Positions 37,192 through 48,703 of a stretch of DNA of 64,000 bases are shown here, in pieces; position 1 is the stretch's first letter, and every line of letters begins with the position of its first letter. A program made the translations under genes and the position numbers. The stretch comes from Muraenolepis orangiensis (lineage: Eukaryota > Chordata > Actinopteri > Gadiformes > Muraenolepididae), in assembly GCA_027704905.1 (NCBI GenBank), contig JANIIK010000500.1:292001-356000 (forward strand). The letters run 5' to 3'. Below the pieces are notes generated by a model. The model was given only the letters and a program-made list of their open reading frames with translations. It was not told where the DNA came from and did not search any database.

Positions 37192-40100
37192 TGTTGTGTT
37201 TTCTGTGGAGTTATGTCATTTGTGTAGTTTTGTTATTTCTTATTTACAATCTTTCTTATTTTCAATCCAATGTTTACGTTGAACCAGAGCTGCAAATAGC
37301 TAATTAAGTACCGTTTTGAGGTTCATTAGCCCAATAGTGCAGTCTCTCTTTAAGAGAGGGGCGTGCTGTGGGTCCACGTGACCGGTGTTTACCTCTTGAC
37401 AGGAAGCGCGAGATTCGTTTTCTTGGTACTGACTGTCAACCCGGTATGCAGCCACTTGGTAAGCTCTCTTAATTTATTGTTTCTTGTCTGCTATCGCTAT
37501 GCTGTATCGTTGCACTGTGTTTACGTCCGCTCCCTTGTGTTGTATGTGAAAGAGAACGCGATAACGCTATGCTCCGGTAAATCCAAGCAGTTTAGTTACT
37601 GATGACAAGGGTGCTGTACTTCCTGATTTGCCGCGGGGCATTATGGGAGCTGTAGTTTTCTATGGCGGAGAAAGACGTGCATAGGCTTTGGTAGTTGAAT
37701 ATGGTGTATAATGTTTGACATATGAAACGTATATATAAAAGATTGTTAATAATTATTATTGTTATTATTATTATTATAATATATAGGATATGTTATTGAT
37801 TATTGTTATTGGGCTATTGTGGTGAGTGAGTTGTGATGTTTGTTATGTACACGAGAAATGAACATTGCATTCCTTACTTTTCAGGTTTACTACCTAATTC
37901 CCTTCTAGAAAAATAAACAAACAAATGGAAAACTGAGTAATATCCTTTGTACACCGGGTTGCCCTTTCCGTGGGGAGAAAACGGAACAGTAATAAACCAA
38001 CGGCCTGAGCGCGTCAAGCCAAGAGCCAAGTCTGCCACTACCCTATCAGTGTTGACCAGTGAAGGAGCACCAAAGGAAGAGGAATAGGCCGAATAGACCC
38101 CTCTGTGTGACAGCACTTTGGTCAGTGCGGGAAAAGGAAGATGGATTCGGCAGAATTAGCGGCCCTGAAAGGAAAGCGCTCAACAGCACAAACCCTCTTC
38201 AGCAAGAGAGCCAAGAAGCTGTCCCTCACTATAGATCTCCTAGAAAAAAGGGCGCTTATCGACGAGATCAGAGCACTTGGTGTGGACTTTGGAAAGGTGC
38301 ACGATACCGGTCTCGAATATGTTGATGCTCTGGGAGAAGTGGAGGAGGCAGAAGAAGCGGCTCATGCAGAGGAGAAAACGGCGAGGTGCCTTGCCACATA
38401 TACAGAAACGCTCCAGCTCGCTAAGGAGACCTTATGGTCCAAATTTGCCTATGTCGACATAAAACTGTACGCTGACGGTGCAGAGGAGAAATGTGCCGAG
38501 GTTGAGAACACTGATTTGAAGGAGTTGCCGGAGGAAGACTGTCGAGTCCTGAGAGAGAGCTTGATGGAGAGGATCGACATGCTTGAGCGGAAGGTGCTTG
38601 AATGGGAAAGTCTTGTCTCTGGAGCCAAGACAACAGTGTACAACCAGCAACTATACAAGCTGGGAAACAGACTGCATGACTGGTGGCGGCAAAAGTGGAA
38701 GCGGACAGAAGTGCTCGACGGGGGAGAAGAGGATGTAAAAGCAAGCGCTGCTGGAGAGCTAAGCGAGTCCGGCGAGAGACCCACCGGACCTGGCATTCAA
38801 CCCCAAAAGCCCAGAGCACCTGCGTTTCCGGACTTCCCCTACGCACCACCAGAAAGCATCCCTGGCATGCATCCCGGGGCGTACAGCGTCAGACCTCAGA
38901 TAAATCTGGAAAGAATGCGCCTGCCCACGTTCTCAGGAGACATGACCGACTACTACCGGTGGAAGGCTGAGTGGGAAGAGCTGGAACAGCTGGGAAACCC
39001 ACAGAGGACAGCTGGCGTTACAAGGTTCCACCTCCTAGCAAGTCTCAGCGACAGGGTGAGGAAAGACTTGGTTCTGTCCAGCTGCGCATCGGCGGAGGAA
39101 ATGTTCAGGCGCCTCGACAACCGCTTCGGGAACAAAGCGAAAATCGTCCTGAGGATATCCGAGGAGGTTCAGGGCCTACCCTCCGTAAAGGGAAACAACC
39201 CCAGGAAAGCAATTGAGCTGATCCAGGCCGTGGAGCGGGCCCTTAGCAACCTTGTGATCCTGGGAGAAGAGGATGTAATAAAGAACCGTTGGGTAGCGCA
39301 GTCCCTTGAAAGCAAGCTCCCAAGCTCTCTGAAGGAGAAATGGATTACACACAAGTTGGAGGCTGTGAATGGGTTTGCTCCACTTAACCACTTCGACTGC
39401 TTACTGCGCTTCCTGAAGAAGCAGGAGGCAATCCTGGAGGAGCTGGATCAGCTGGAGGCAAGCCCTGGAGAGGGGAGCTCCTCAGTGAAAGGCCCGGCAG
39501 AAAGGCCAGAGAGAGGAGTCAAAAAAGCGTTCTCCAAAGCCACCTCAGGCCAACGAGGGTCACAGTCAAAGCCACGCTTAGGCTCATGTACTGCCTGTGC
39601 CGATGAGACACACGCTGGCAGGCTGTTTGCCTGCAAAACCTTCAGGGAGATGGATCTTCAGAGGAGAAAGGCCATCAAGACCCATGGGATATGCAATCGG
39701 TGCCTTTGCTTCCACCCAAAGGATGGCCGTTGCAACCCAAAGTTCCTCTGCAGTAAAATCGACTGCCGCAAAGAAGAGTCTCACCACTATCTGCTCTGCC
39801 CCAAGTCCATCGCTCAAGAGAAAGACGCTGGCAGCGAGGAGCAATGTATTAAAAGGGTGGATAGAAAAGGCCTCGGGCTGACCAGCCAGCAAGAAGAGCT
39901 TCTGGCGAAAGTCACTCCGGCACTGAGAGCAGAACTTAGGAAGGCATTTTCCAACAAAGCCTCAACCACGATCTGCACTGCTGGAGGTGGACTAAAAGAG
40001 TACCCGGTGGTATTGATGTTACTGGAAGTAACCACTAACTCTGGCCAGCTGATCGGCACTCTTATTGACCTTGCCTCCGACAAACTATATAACGAACAAC

Positions 40101-40984
40101 GCTGCCCAGCGCCTTGGACTAATTGGTGAGAGCATCAAGTTAATCATCCACGGAATAGGAGGGATGAGAACGACGGTCACAACCAAGAGGTACTCTTTGC
40201 GACTAAGAGTGAAGACCACCAAGGGGACGGTAACGGAACACAAACTGCTCTGCTACGGCCTGGAGAGTATCGCAGCGATAAGTCAGCCTGTCGCTCCGCA
40301 GCAGTTGAAAAATATCTTTCCTGACGTCGCTGCAGAAGAGCTGGTCCGTCCTGAGAACATCGATCTTCTGATCAGCCACAGGGAAGGTCGCCTAGTTCCA
40401 CAGCCGTTCAAGATGGAGGGAGATCTTGTCCTCTGGGACGGCCCACTGGGCAAAACCGTTGGCGGGACTCACCCTGATCTCTTCGAGGTGGTCGATCTAA
40501 CGCTGCACCAATCCGAAACTCATTGTGCAAGGTCCATGAGGACATCCTCAGGGTACAAGGAGGTCCTTGTGGACACCATAGACCTGAGTGAGGAGGACCA
40601 AAGGAGGGTGGAAGAAGTGACCCTCAGCAGCACCACTGCCACGAATAAGGAGGTGTTTGAGTGGTTCAAGTGGGATAGTATTGGAGCAGCGTGTGACCCG
40701 AAATGCGGGAGCTGCAAGTGCAGCAAGTGTCCCCCAGGAGGTAAAGAGATGACCCTTGGAGAAGAAAGGGATTTAGAGAAGATAAAGGACTGCCTCTCTT
40801 ATGTGTTAGCGGACAAGCACAGCGACGCCCCACACTGGGATGCGGCCTACCCATGGAAGGCCAACCCAGCGATTCTGCCAGATAACCGCCGAGCAGTGGA
40901 AGCAACCTTCCGAAACACCGAGGCTCGGCTGGCAAGAGAACCTGTATGGAAAGCGGCATATGGGGAGCAGATCCGCGAGATGGT
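37192..40984 (+). mobile_element. BEL/Pao retrotransposon, 5' part
   Basis: Gag and protease of BEL/Pao type followed by the start of RT. A 5' LTR or leader probably occupies 37192-38100 (it begins TGTTGTG right at the end of the inverted LTR fragment), but no second LTR is available to define it. The 3' part is replaced at 40985 by a Ty3 RNase H. Confidence 0.8.
38141..40984 (+). pseudogene. BEL/Pao gag-protease and RT N-terminus
   Basis: The first frame (38141-40129, 662 aa) has a helical N-terminal region, the BEL signature INLERMRLPTFSGDMTDYY near residue 260 and a Cys/His region CTACADETHAGRLFAC plus CNRCLCFHPKDGRC near residues 485-540. It ends in the protease start GQLIGTLIDLASD. A small deletion near 40080 shifts the frame into 40065-40984, which continues NYITNNAAQRLGLIG and on into the RT N-terminal region HWDAAYPWKANPAILPDNRR. 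The gag frame itself is open throughout. The catalytic RT, RNase H and integrase are absent. Confidence 0.85.
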
Positions 40985-41229
40985 ATGAGCAGGAGACCCT
41001 AGCATTGTTGTTGGCCTTGCAGTACTTTGAGGTATATGTTGGCTCAAGTGCCTACCCGATCGAGGTCTTCACAGATCACAACCCCCTTGTGTTTTTGAGT
41101 CGCATGTACAACCACAACCAGCGCTTAATGCGTTGGGCGTTGTTTGTCCAGGGTGTTCCCCTGGTTATAAGACACAAAAAGGGCTGTGAGAACATCGTCG
41201 CCGATGCGCTATCTAGGTGCTCAAGCTAA
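40985..41229 (+). pseudogene. Ty3-type RNase H C-terminal fragment
   Basis: Reads YEQETLALLLALQYFEVYVG, VFTDHNPLVFLSRM and RHKKGCENIVADALSRCSS, the end of a Ty3 RNase H, then a stop. No integrase follows; about 215 bp later an LTR begins. This fits an element whose pol ends with RNase H (Gmr1-like order). It is fused in an abrupt way to BEL RT. Confidence 0.8.
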
Positions 41230-41443
41230 GCCTATTGGTTCACCTATACCCTGAAATTTATTTTCTCTGGTATCTGATTGAGCTTGTTCATTTTTTATTG
41301 CTCCGTTTCAGTTCCAGTTGTGATGCCTTTTGGTTATTTTGTTTGTGGACATGGTAATTATTATTTGTTGTGTTATTGGGGATAGTTATATATATATATT
41401 TTTTGTCACAAATCCCTGTGGGTTTGTTCTTGAAGTGTGGGGG

Positions 41444-42262
41444 TGTTACGTTCCTGTATGTTTTGCTGCTGTCCTGTCTGTGTCCTTGTCCCGTTTGTCT
41501 CCCTCAGGTGGCCAAAAGGGATGCGTGTGGTGCCTTGTGGCTCCTCCCCCCCCAGAAAACTATCAATCACCCACCACCTGTGTCCACTTATCAATTATCC
41601 CTCTGCCATGTGGTGTCCTATAAAATGTCTCACTTATTTTGTCAATGGAGGAAGGAGAGAGGTAGAGGTACTTTGGGCGGTTGACAGTACTGAAATATTG
41701 AGAGAACTTTTGGGGCGAAGTAACTATATTTTGCCATATAGTTTCATCATGTGTTGAGCATTTATTTATTCCTGTTTTTTGTTTCCGGCCTTTGCAACCC
41801 TTTTTAGAGTAGTGTAGGATTCCTTTTGTTTGTGTTTTTGTTCACCAGCCTGGGAGAAGGGCTAGGTAAGAAACCCTGGGGTCTACACTGCATCACGTAG
41901 TAGTTTTCTTTGTCTATACACACTAGGGCGCCCTTCTCCCTGTTCCAAACCCTCTGTTTAGCTGTCCTTAGCTAATTGTTAGTTTGTTTTGCCTCTCCTG
42001 TCCTCGTAGAGTTTTTGAGTTAGTCTGTATGTTGTTCCTGTTTGTGATTGCCTGTTCCTTTTTCTTTTGTTGGATTAAATAGTTAATTAAACTATTTAAT
42101 ACCTGTTTAACACTGCTTTCTGTTTGTGTCTTTAGTTTTGGGTGCCCCACACCAGGGTTTACCCCAAACCCCATACATTGCTTACACTTGCCCACTGTGT
42201 TTAGGTAGGCTGTTGCGACTCCCCCTGTACCCTAGAAGAACACCTCGGGGGAGGGCGTAACA
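41444..42262 (+). repeat. LTR (TGTTACG...CGTAACA), probably 3' LTR
   Basis: An 819-bp segment with perfect 7-bp inverted ends and a purine-rich stretch GAAGTGTGGGGG just upstream, as expected of a 3' LTR. A TATAAAA lies at 41619-41625. No second copy is in the window. Confidence 0.7.
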
Positions 42263-42579
42263 GTAACAGCCGTACAAAAACAAAAGAGCACCAGGAAGTA
42301 CACATTAAGCTTAAAACCCCGGCTCCAAAAGTATTGAAAGGCGCACAGTATCCACAGATACTCTGTGAATACCTAATATATTACCAATACGTGTAGAAAT
42401 CCACACACACCGTCAACCACACACATCGTCAACCACCAGTTATAAATAAAATGTGAAAATACAGAAGTATACAAAAATAGGCTTTACCATGTTGTTTCTA
42501 CCCCAGTGCCATACGAGAACTGAACACTGTCAAGCACTGACACTGACTGTGTAATTACAATACTATATTACCTAGTCTT
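42263..42579. other. no gene recognised
   Basis: AT-rich sequence between the LTR and a hAT-like end. Confidence 0.4.
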
Positions 42580-43230
42580 CAGGGGTTCTCAAACTTTTTT
42601 GGGCCAGTGACCCCTTAAAGGGTTTTTTTCCAACGACCCCCTCAAACATACCCCAATTAAACATACGCTTACTACCATTTGTACTCTTTGATGCCATTGG
42701 AACTATTTGTATTATACAAATTTTCAACCTAAATACTTAAGACCTGTTTCTTTGTAATAAACAGAAAAACATTTAAATTTGAATTATGTTAACACCACTT
42801 ATATATTTTGTATATTTATATATCTTTTGTATATATAGAAATGTGTATATGTTATACTTGTATAACAGTAACAAGACATAGCCCTATGACTATGAACAGT
42901 AAAGAATATGTGGCATAGTCCTAATAAACCCAGTGTAAGGCTGACTATCATTAAGTAAACTAATGAACATATTGCTCCTTCATTCAAATCGTTGGCAGAA
43001 AGCTCTTGACAAATCATAACAGTGTTGTGTTATATTCCTAATAAAGACATTTAAAATGGCCAGTCTAAGGTTGACTTTTATTGGAACAATTCTAAAACTT
43101 TTCAACCTAAATACTTCAGACTTGTTTCATAGTAAACAAGGGACAATACAGCCAACACAATATACCGAAACACATTTAAATTTGAATAATTTAAATACAA
43201 CTTATTTACTTTTAATCTAATTGCAGTTTG
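42580..43230. mobile_element. hAT-like nonautonomous remnant with internal duplication
   Basis: Starts CAGGGGTTCTCAAAC, a typical hAT terminal motif similar to the element at 44726. Two blocks of about 100 bp, each starting TTTTCAACCTAAATACTT, occur about 375 bp apart (42722 and 43098). The opposite terminal repeat is not found. Confidence 0.5.
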
Positions 43231-43239
43231 ACTCAACTT

Positions 43240-44640
43240 GGACTAAAGTGGATGAGATGTTGTTCCCGATCTTGAGGCCTGCCCGTCAGGAAGTACATCA
43301 TCCAGTTACAGATGGGGTTCCCAGACTTAGGTCCCTCAGTTTCAGGATCAGCTTGGAGGGAACGATGGTGCTGAACACCGAGCTGTAGTCAATGAACAGC
43401 AGTCTGATGTAGGTGTCCCTCCTGTCTAGAATGTAGTACTTTTTACTTTTTTAGTACAATTTGTTGGTCGGCTGAGAGTTCTCCCTTTCAAAGCGAGCGT
43501 AAAATGTGTTAAGCTTGTCTTGTAGGCAAGGGTCGTTGTTGATGACTACCCCTGAGCTCTCCTTGTGTTGGACCCTCAGATCCCAAACTGTAATTCCAAT
43601 TTACCCTTCTTGATGGCTTTTCTGAGTTCATACTTGGCCTTCTTGTAGTGATTGGAGTCGCCTGTTGTGAAAGCGGTACTCCGTTCCTTCAGTTTGTTCC
43701 GTATGTCAGCATTCATCCATGGTTTGCGGTTCGGGAATGAGCAAACAGACCTGGTCGGGATGCATTCCTCCACTAGCCTGTTAATGTATGCTGTGACATG
43801 ATCTATATACACCTCCAGGTCATTGGTCTTGAATACACTCCAGTCAGTGATTTCCAGCCCACCCTGCAGATGTAGTAAGGCATCATCTGTCCAGTGACAC
43901 AAGTTCTTTACAGCTGTGGGTATGGACTTCAACTTCTGCTTGTAAACATGAAGTAGAAGCACGGAGGCATGGTCTGACTGCCCAAAGCTGGCCGCACAAC
44001 AGCGTGATAAGTGTGCTTAGTGGTGGTGTAGCAGTATTTTGGTAATACCTTTTTTTAATTGCAGTGGTTAAAGTCCCCTACTACGATGGGGACTGCATCG
44101 GGGTAGCGATTCTGAAGTTTGCTCACTGTTGTTCGTATCTGCCCGTGGTTGGATGTAAACCGCCACAGGATGAGGATAGCGGAGATTTCCCTCGGCAAGT
44201 AAAAAGGGCGACACTTGATTGTCAGTAACTCCAGATTAGATGAGCAGTGTTGAGAAAGCACCTGAACGTCCGTACACCTGTTGTTGTTCACCAAGCAGCA
44301 TACGCCCCCACCTTTGTTCTTCCCCGTAGACTCAGCTGTTCAGTCGTTCCTAAACAAAAATAATCCCGGTGGTTGCACTGCTTCAGGACCTGAAGCAGTA
44401 TAGGTATCATGGGGGACAGCCGCGTTTCCGTAAAAATCTTTTGCGAGTCGATACGGCAGTTCAGTTCGTCTGACTTGTTTGCGAGAGACTGGACATTGGC
44501 AAGGAGAATACTTGGAAGGGCTGGTTTCCATCCCCTTGGGCGTGTCCTCACCAGTAGGCCACAACGGAACCCTCTCCGGCGGGCGCATTTGTTGTTTCCC
44601 CCCAGGGCTTGGTGGCTCCCCTACCCCGCTCTCCATTGTC
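43240..44640 (-). pseudogene. Rex1/L2-like LINE, large internal deletion
   Basis: The endonuclease start reads ILLANVQSLANKSDELNCR (44551 frame). Then come LLTIKCRPFYLPREISAILI and VVGDFNHCN (44294-44055), a linker with CSFPNRKPWMNADIRNKL (43962-43576), and a detached RT piece near 43440-43330 (FSTIVPSKLILKLR). Much of RT is missing and frames are broken. Related to, but distinct from, the LINE at 3246-6165. Confidence 0.8.
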
Positions 44641-44725
44641 CCTCCGGATCTCGGCAGGTAAGTTGTCAGGGTGTAGTGTTTTTAAGGACCCAGAACCAAC
44701 GACCAACGTGATGCTTTATTTAGAT

Positions 44726-46956
44726 CAGTGGTTCTCAAATGGGGGTACGCGGACCCCTAGGGGTACGTTGGAGTACTGCAGGGGGTACGTGAGATTTTTT
44801 TTAAATGTTAATTCAAAAAAACATCATTCGTGCATAATTCCTAAAATAATGATACTACAATACATTACATTAAAATGGAAATTAAAATTCGGTAAAAAAC
44901 ATTTGATATTCAATAATTCTGTTTTGAATGGAATCGTTACTGCCGTAAACTGTGCTAACAACATAAGGTTAGGCTACACAATCACGTTCAATTGTGAGCG
45001 GGAAGACAGTTTTGAAAATGGAGTTGTGGTTGAAAAAACGTAGCAGCGATACAGCTGAGAACACTCAACTAGCTGCAACCCTCCCAAGGCACTGGGCTTG
45101 TTTTGCGGGGAGAAATTAGTCAACAGTTCCATGAAGACAGCGCACCTTCAACGACATCTCGGCACAAAACATCCATGTCATGTTGGTAACTTCAGATCAT
45201 CTCAAGAAACGATCCGAAAAGTCTCCACAACATCAGCCAAAGCACTCCAGGCGTCTTATGCGGTGTCTTTGCTCATAGCTAAAGCCAAAAAGCCATTCAC
45301 CATAGCTGAAGACCTTTTACTTCCAGTCGCTGTTGTATTGGCCGAGACTATGCTGGACAAAAACGCGGCGGATAAGTTAAAAACTGTGCCTTTGTCAAAT
45401 GACACCGTTAGTCTCAGAATAGAAACCATGGGAACAGACAATGTTGATCAGGTTGTGGGAAAACTCGGCGAATCCTTTTCCCTCCAGCTTGATGAATCGA
45501 CAGATGTCAGTGGAAACGCACAGCTTGTTGCGTTTGTGAGATACGTTGATACTGACGACATTCGCGAACACATACTTTTCTGCAAGAGTTTGGAGGGGAA
45601 AACAACTGGGGAGGACATTTTTAATGTTGTTAATGCGTTTTTTGGTGAAAATGTACTGATGCAGCTGCGTCTATGACAGGCCGCATGAAGGCTCACGGCA
45701 CAGATTCTAAATGAAAACCCTGAAGTGCAGTGGGCTCACTGTGTCATACACAGGGAAGGCCTCCAAGAAAATGAGTCTGTGTTGCATGACGTTCTGAATG
45801 ACAGTGTAAAAGTAATCAACTTTATTAAGTCAAGGCCACTTAATGTGCGACTGTTTCGCAGCCTGTGTGAAAACATGGGAGCGGAACACACACAACTGCT
45901 ATTACACACAGAAGTGCGCTGGCTCTCTCAGGGAGAATACTCAACAGGCTGTTGGAATTACGATCTGAAGTGCGCACCTTTCTGTCAGAGCACGGATCTC
46001 CCCATGCCATCTTGTTTGAGGACACAGACTGGCTTGCAAAGCTTAGCTATCTGGCAGATATATTCAGCAAACTTAACAAACTGAATGTGTGTCTGCAGGG
46101 CAAGGACACCAACATTCTGAACCTGTATGACAAGGTGGGCGGTTTTCTGAAGAAATTAGAGCTGTGGAAAAGGGCATGTGCAGAGGGGGATTTCACCTGC
46201 TTTCCTCAGGTGGATGCTTTCCTTTCCAGTGAGGATGTGGAGATAGCTCCAGTGAAGTTAATCATAGAAGGACATTTGACCAATTTGATTGCTAGTTTTC
46301 ATTCTTACTTCCCTGACATGGAGGACAAATCTTCACAGTTGCATTGGGTGAGAAACCCATTTCTCTTGTCTGATGCAAATAGCAGAAAGCTTTCTGTCAG
46401 TCATCAGGAAACTCTCTTGGATGTGTCATCTGACCGTGGCCTACAGATGAAGTTTGACACATCTACTCTCACACAGTGTTGGGTGTGTGTGAAGAAGGAG
46501 CACCCTGAGCTGGGAAAGAAAGCTTTGGAGCTGCTTTTACCATTTGGTTGCACATATTTATGTGAGGCCTCCTTTTCTGCAATGACATTGATAAAAAACA
46601 AGCAAAGAAACAGACTGGGCCTGGAAAAAAGTTTAATAACTGCAGTTGCCTCCCTGTCACCGAGAATGACAAAGATCCTCAGTGAAGCACAAGCCCATGT
46701 TTCTCACTAAATTACTTAAATTAAATTACTTATTAAAAGGATCAGTTAAATTCAACTAATGTCATCTTAGTGTCAAAATTGGTTTGCCATGAATATAGTG
46801 ATTCGATTTAAAACATTTGAAATGTAGCATTAAAGTGTTATTAAAGTTATATAGACTTTTTTCCCCTACCAAATTGTTTTGCGCTGATCAGGGGGTACTT
46901 GGCTGACATTTTTTTTCAAAGGGGGTACATTATTGAAAATAGTTTGAGAACCACTG
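44726..46956 (+). mobile_element. hAT transposon with both ends and an 8-bp target duplication
   Basis: The ends CAGTGGTTCTCAAA and TTTGAGAACCACTG are perfect 14-bp inverted repeats. The flanks ATTTAGAT (44718-44725) and ATTTAGAT (46957-46964) are identical, the 8-bp duplication expected of hAT transposition. The 2231-bp element contains a decayed transposase. Confidence 0.95.
45018..46710 (+). pseudogene. hAT transposase (ZBED-like)
   Basis: The frame starts at ATG 45018 (MELWLKKRSSDTAENTQ) and shifts near 45090 into the BED-type finger CGEKLVNSSMKTAHLQRH followed by HLGTKHP. The catalytic core has SLQLDESTDVSGNAQLVAFV, VQWAHCVIHRE and HTEVRWLS. The C-terminal dimerisation domain has LLPFGCTYLCEASFSAM and RNRLGLEKSL, ending HVSH at 46710. 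There are breaks near 45675 (stop, with part of the second catalytic region lost) and in the interval 45930-45960. Similar to ZBED5-type domesticated transposases, but not itself intact. Confidence 0.9.
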
Positions 46957-46980
46957 ATTTAGATGATACTTGTTCCATAG

Positions 46981-47537
46981 GACGGTCGGGGACAGGCAAG
47001 GGGTCTGGATACCGGGAAGTCAATCAGCGGGGTAGTGACAGGTAGTAGACAGGAGAGTAGTGAGGGACAGGCGAGGAGTCTGGATACCAAGAAGTCGATC
47101 AGCGGGGTACCGGCAGGTAGTAGACAGGCGAGTAGTGAGGGACAGGCGAGGAGTCTGGATACCAAGAAGTCGATCAGCGGGGTACCGGCAGGTAGTAGAC
47201 AGGAGAGTAGTGAGGGACAGGCGAGGAGTCTGGATACCAAGAAGTCGATCAGCGGGGTACCGGCAGGTAGTAGACAGGAGAGTAGTGAGGGACAGGCGAG
47301 GAGTCTGGATACCAAGAAGTCGATCAGCGGGGTAACGGCAGGTAGTAGACAGGCGAGTAGTGAGGGAAAGGCGAGGAGTCTGGATACCAAGAAGTCGATC
47401 AGCGGGGTACCGGCAGTTAGTAGAGAGGCGAGTAGTGAGGGACAGGCGAGGAGTCTGGATACCAGGAAGTGGATCAGCGGGGTACCGGCAGGTAGTAGAC
47501 AGGAGAGTAGTGAGGGACAGGCGAGGAGTCTGGATAC
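46981..47537. repeat. 75-bp minisatellite, left part
   Basis: About 7.5 tandem units of 75 bp, each containing GGGACAGGCGAGGAGTCTGG and AAGTCGATCAGCGGGGTACC. The period is a multiple of three without stops, so long repetitive frames on both strands are artefacts. The array is continued at 54459 on the far side of the provirus. Confidence 0.95.
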
Positions 47538-48194
47538 TGTGGTGGAAATCTACATGAATAAGAAGGCAAATTATCAATCAATAAGAACTGTCACGCATGA
47601 ACTCAATTAAGTTTGAAGATTTATCAAGCAAAGCAGAACACAATGAACAAATACAAGTAGACAAGTGGCCAAACAGACAAATTGACAGACAGTCAGACAA
47701 CAGACAGACAACAGACAGACAAAGCTTTGTCGGGAGCCCCGAATCCTATGAGGTGAGGATAGGGAAGTCCACCGTAATGCTGGCAACACTCAGTATTTAT
47801 CCCTTCTTAGGACTGCCCCTAAGACACTGTCTTTCACCGAAATGATGCAAGTCTTGACCACCTGGCTCCACCACCCCCATCTCCAGCACGGGAACAGAGG
47901 AACTCTCGTGCAGGCAGAGGAAGCCAGAGGTGTTGAACCAGGAGCGGCCAAGTCTTTGATCCAGCTCAATAGTTGTATGCCAACCCCCCCTCAACAGCTG
48001 TAGGCTGCAATAGCCACTGTCCCCCGCTGTGAGATAAACATTATATTTGGTCAAACAGGATAAGGACAAGACAAGACCCCTCAGGACAATAGGACAAAAG
48101 GGTGATAGGGAGAACTACATTTGCATTCTCTACTAGAACCCTGAGGTCAATAAACAGAGTGATAGAAGGGACAACATATGATTTTTCCATTACA
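47538..48194 (-). repeat. 3' LTR of the endogenous retrovirus
   Basis: 657 bp, TGTAATGG...CCACCACA on the minus strand. It differs from the 5' LTR by about six substitutions and one short indel (GGATAA repeat number), roughly 1% divergence counted by eye. Confidence 0.9.
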
Positions 48195-48207
48195 TTTCCT
48201 CCCTTTT
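48195..48207 (-). promoter_or_regulatory. polypurine tract
   Basis: AAAAGGGAGGAAA on the minus strand directly precedes the 3' LTR, the expected position for the plus-strand DNA primer. Confidence 0.9.
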
Positions 48208-48703
48208 GATTATTATCATCATAATTATCACAACAATCTTAAACAAATGGAAAAAAACACTTCATTGATGATTTGAATTATTCATAACAATTCAATACAT
48301 CTGCATTGTCACGCATCCCTAAAGGTAAAATATCACCTTAGTTGGTCAGGTCACTTAAAACATCCAATGTTTTACGCCTTGTTTGGTCTCCTAATACATC
48401 TTCATTAGCACCAAGAAAACATGATATTTTACAGCTGTTTTATAATTAGTTACAAATAAAGTTCATCCCATCCATTTAGGGGAAGGAAAAAGACAGAACA
48501 CATATTCAATCCATTAAACACATTTCATATGCGGTAGGGGATTCAGTTTGGCACACACCAGTGAGGTCCCCATCTTAGTGAATAGCAATGCCTCCTCTTA
48601 CCCCACCTTCATGATCACGGTTCTGCGACTTGGGACCCTAGGGGGAACTTCCCCCCACTGTCCCTCCTCAATGATCATAGATTAGGGGAAAGGTTCAGGA
48701 TCC

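Noticed and set aside
37192..38100. Defined 5' LTR of the BEL element
   Set aside because: The position is right and it begins TGTTGTG, but no matching second LTR or clear primer site is visible, so the boundaries cannot be supported.
46981..47537. CRISPR-like array
   Set aside because: Units are contiguous 75-bp tandem repeats with no unique spacers, and the genome is eukaryotic.
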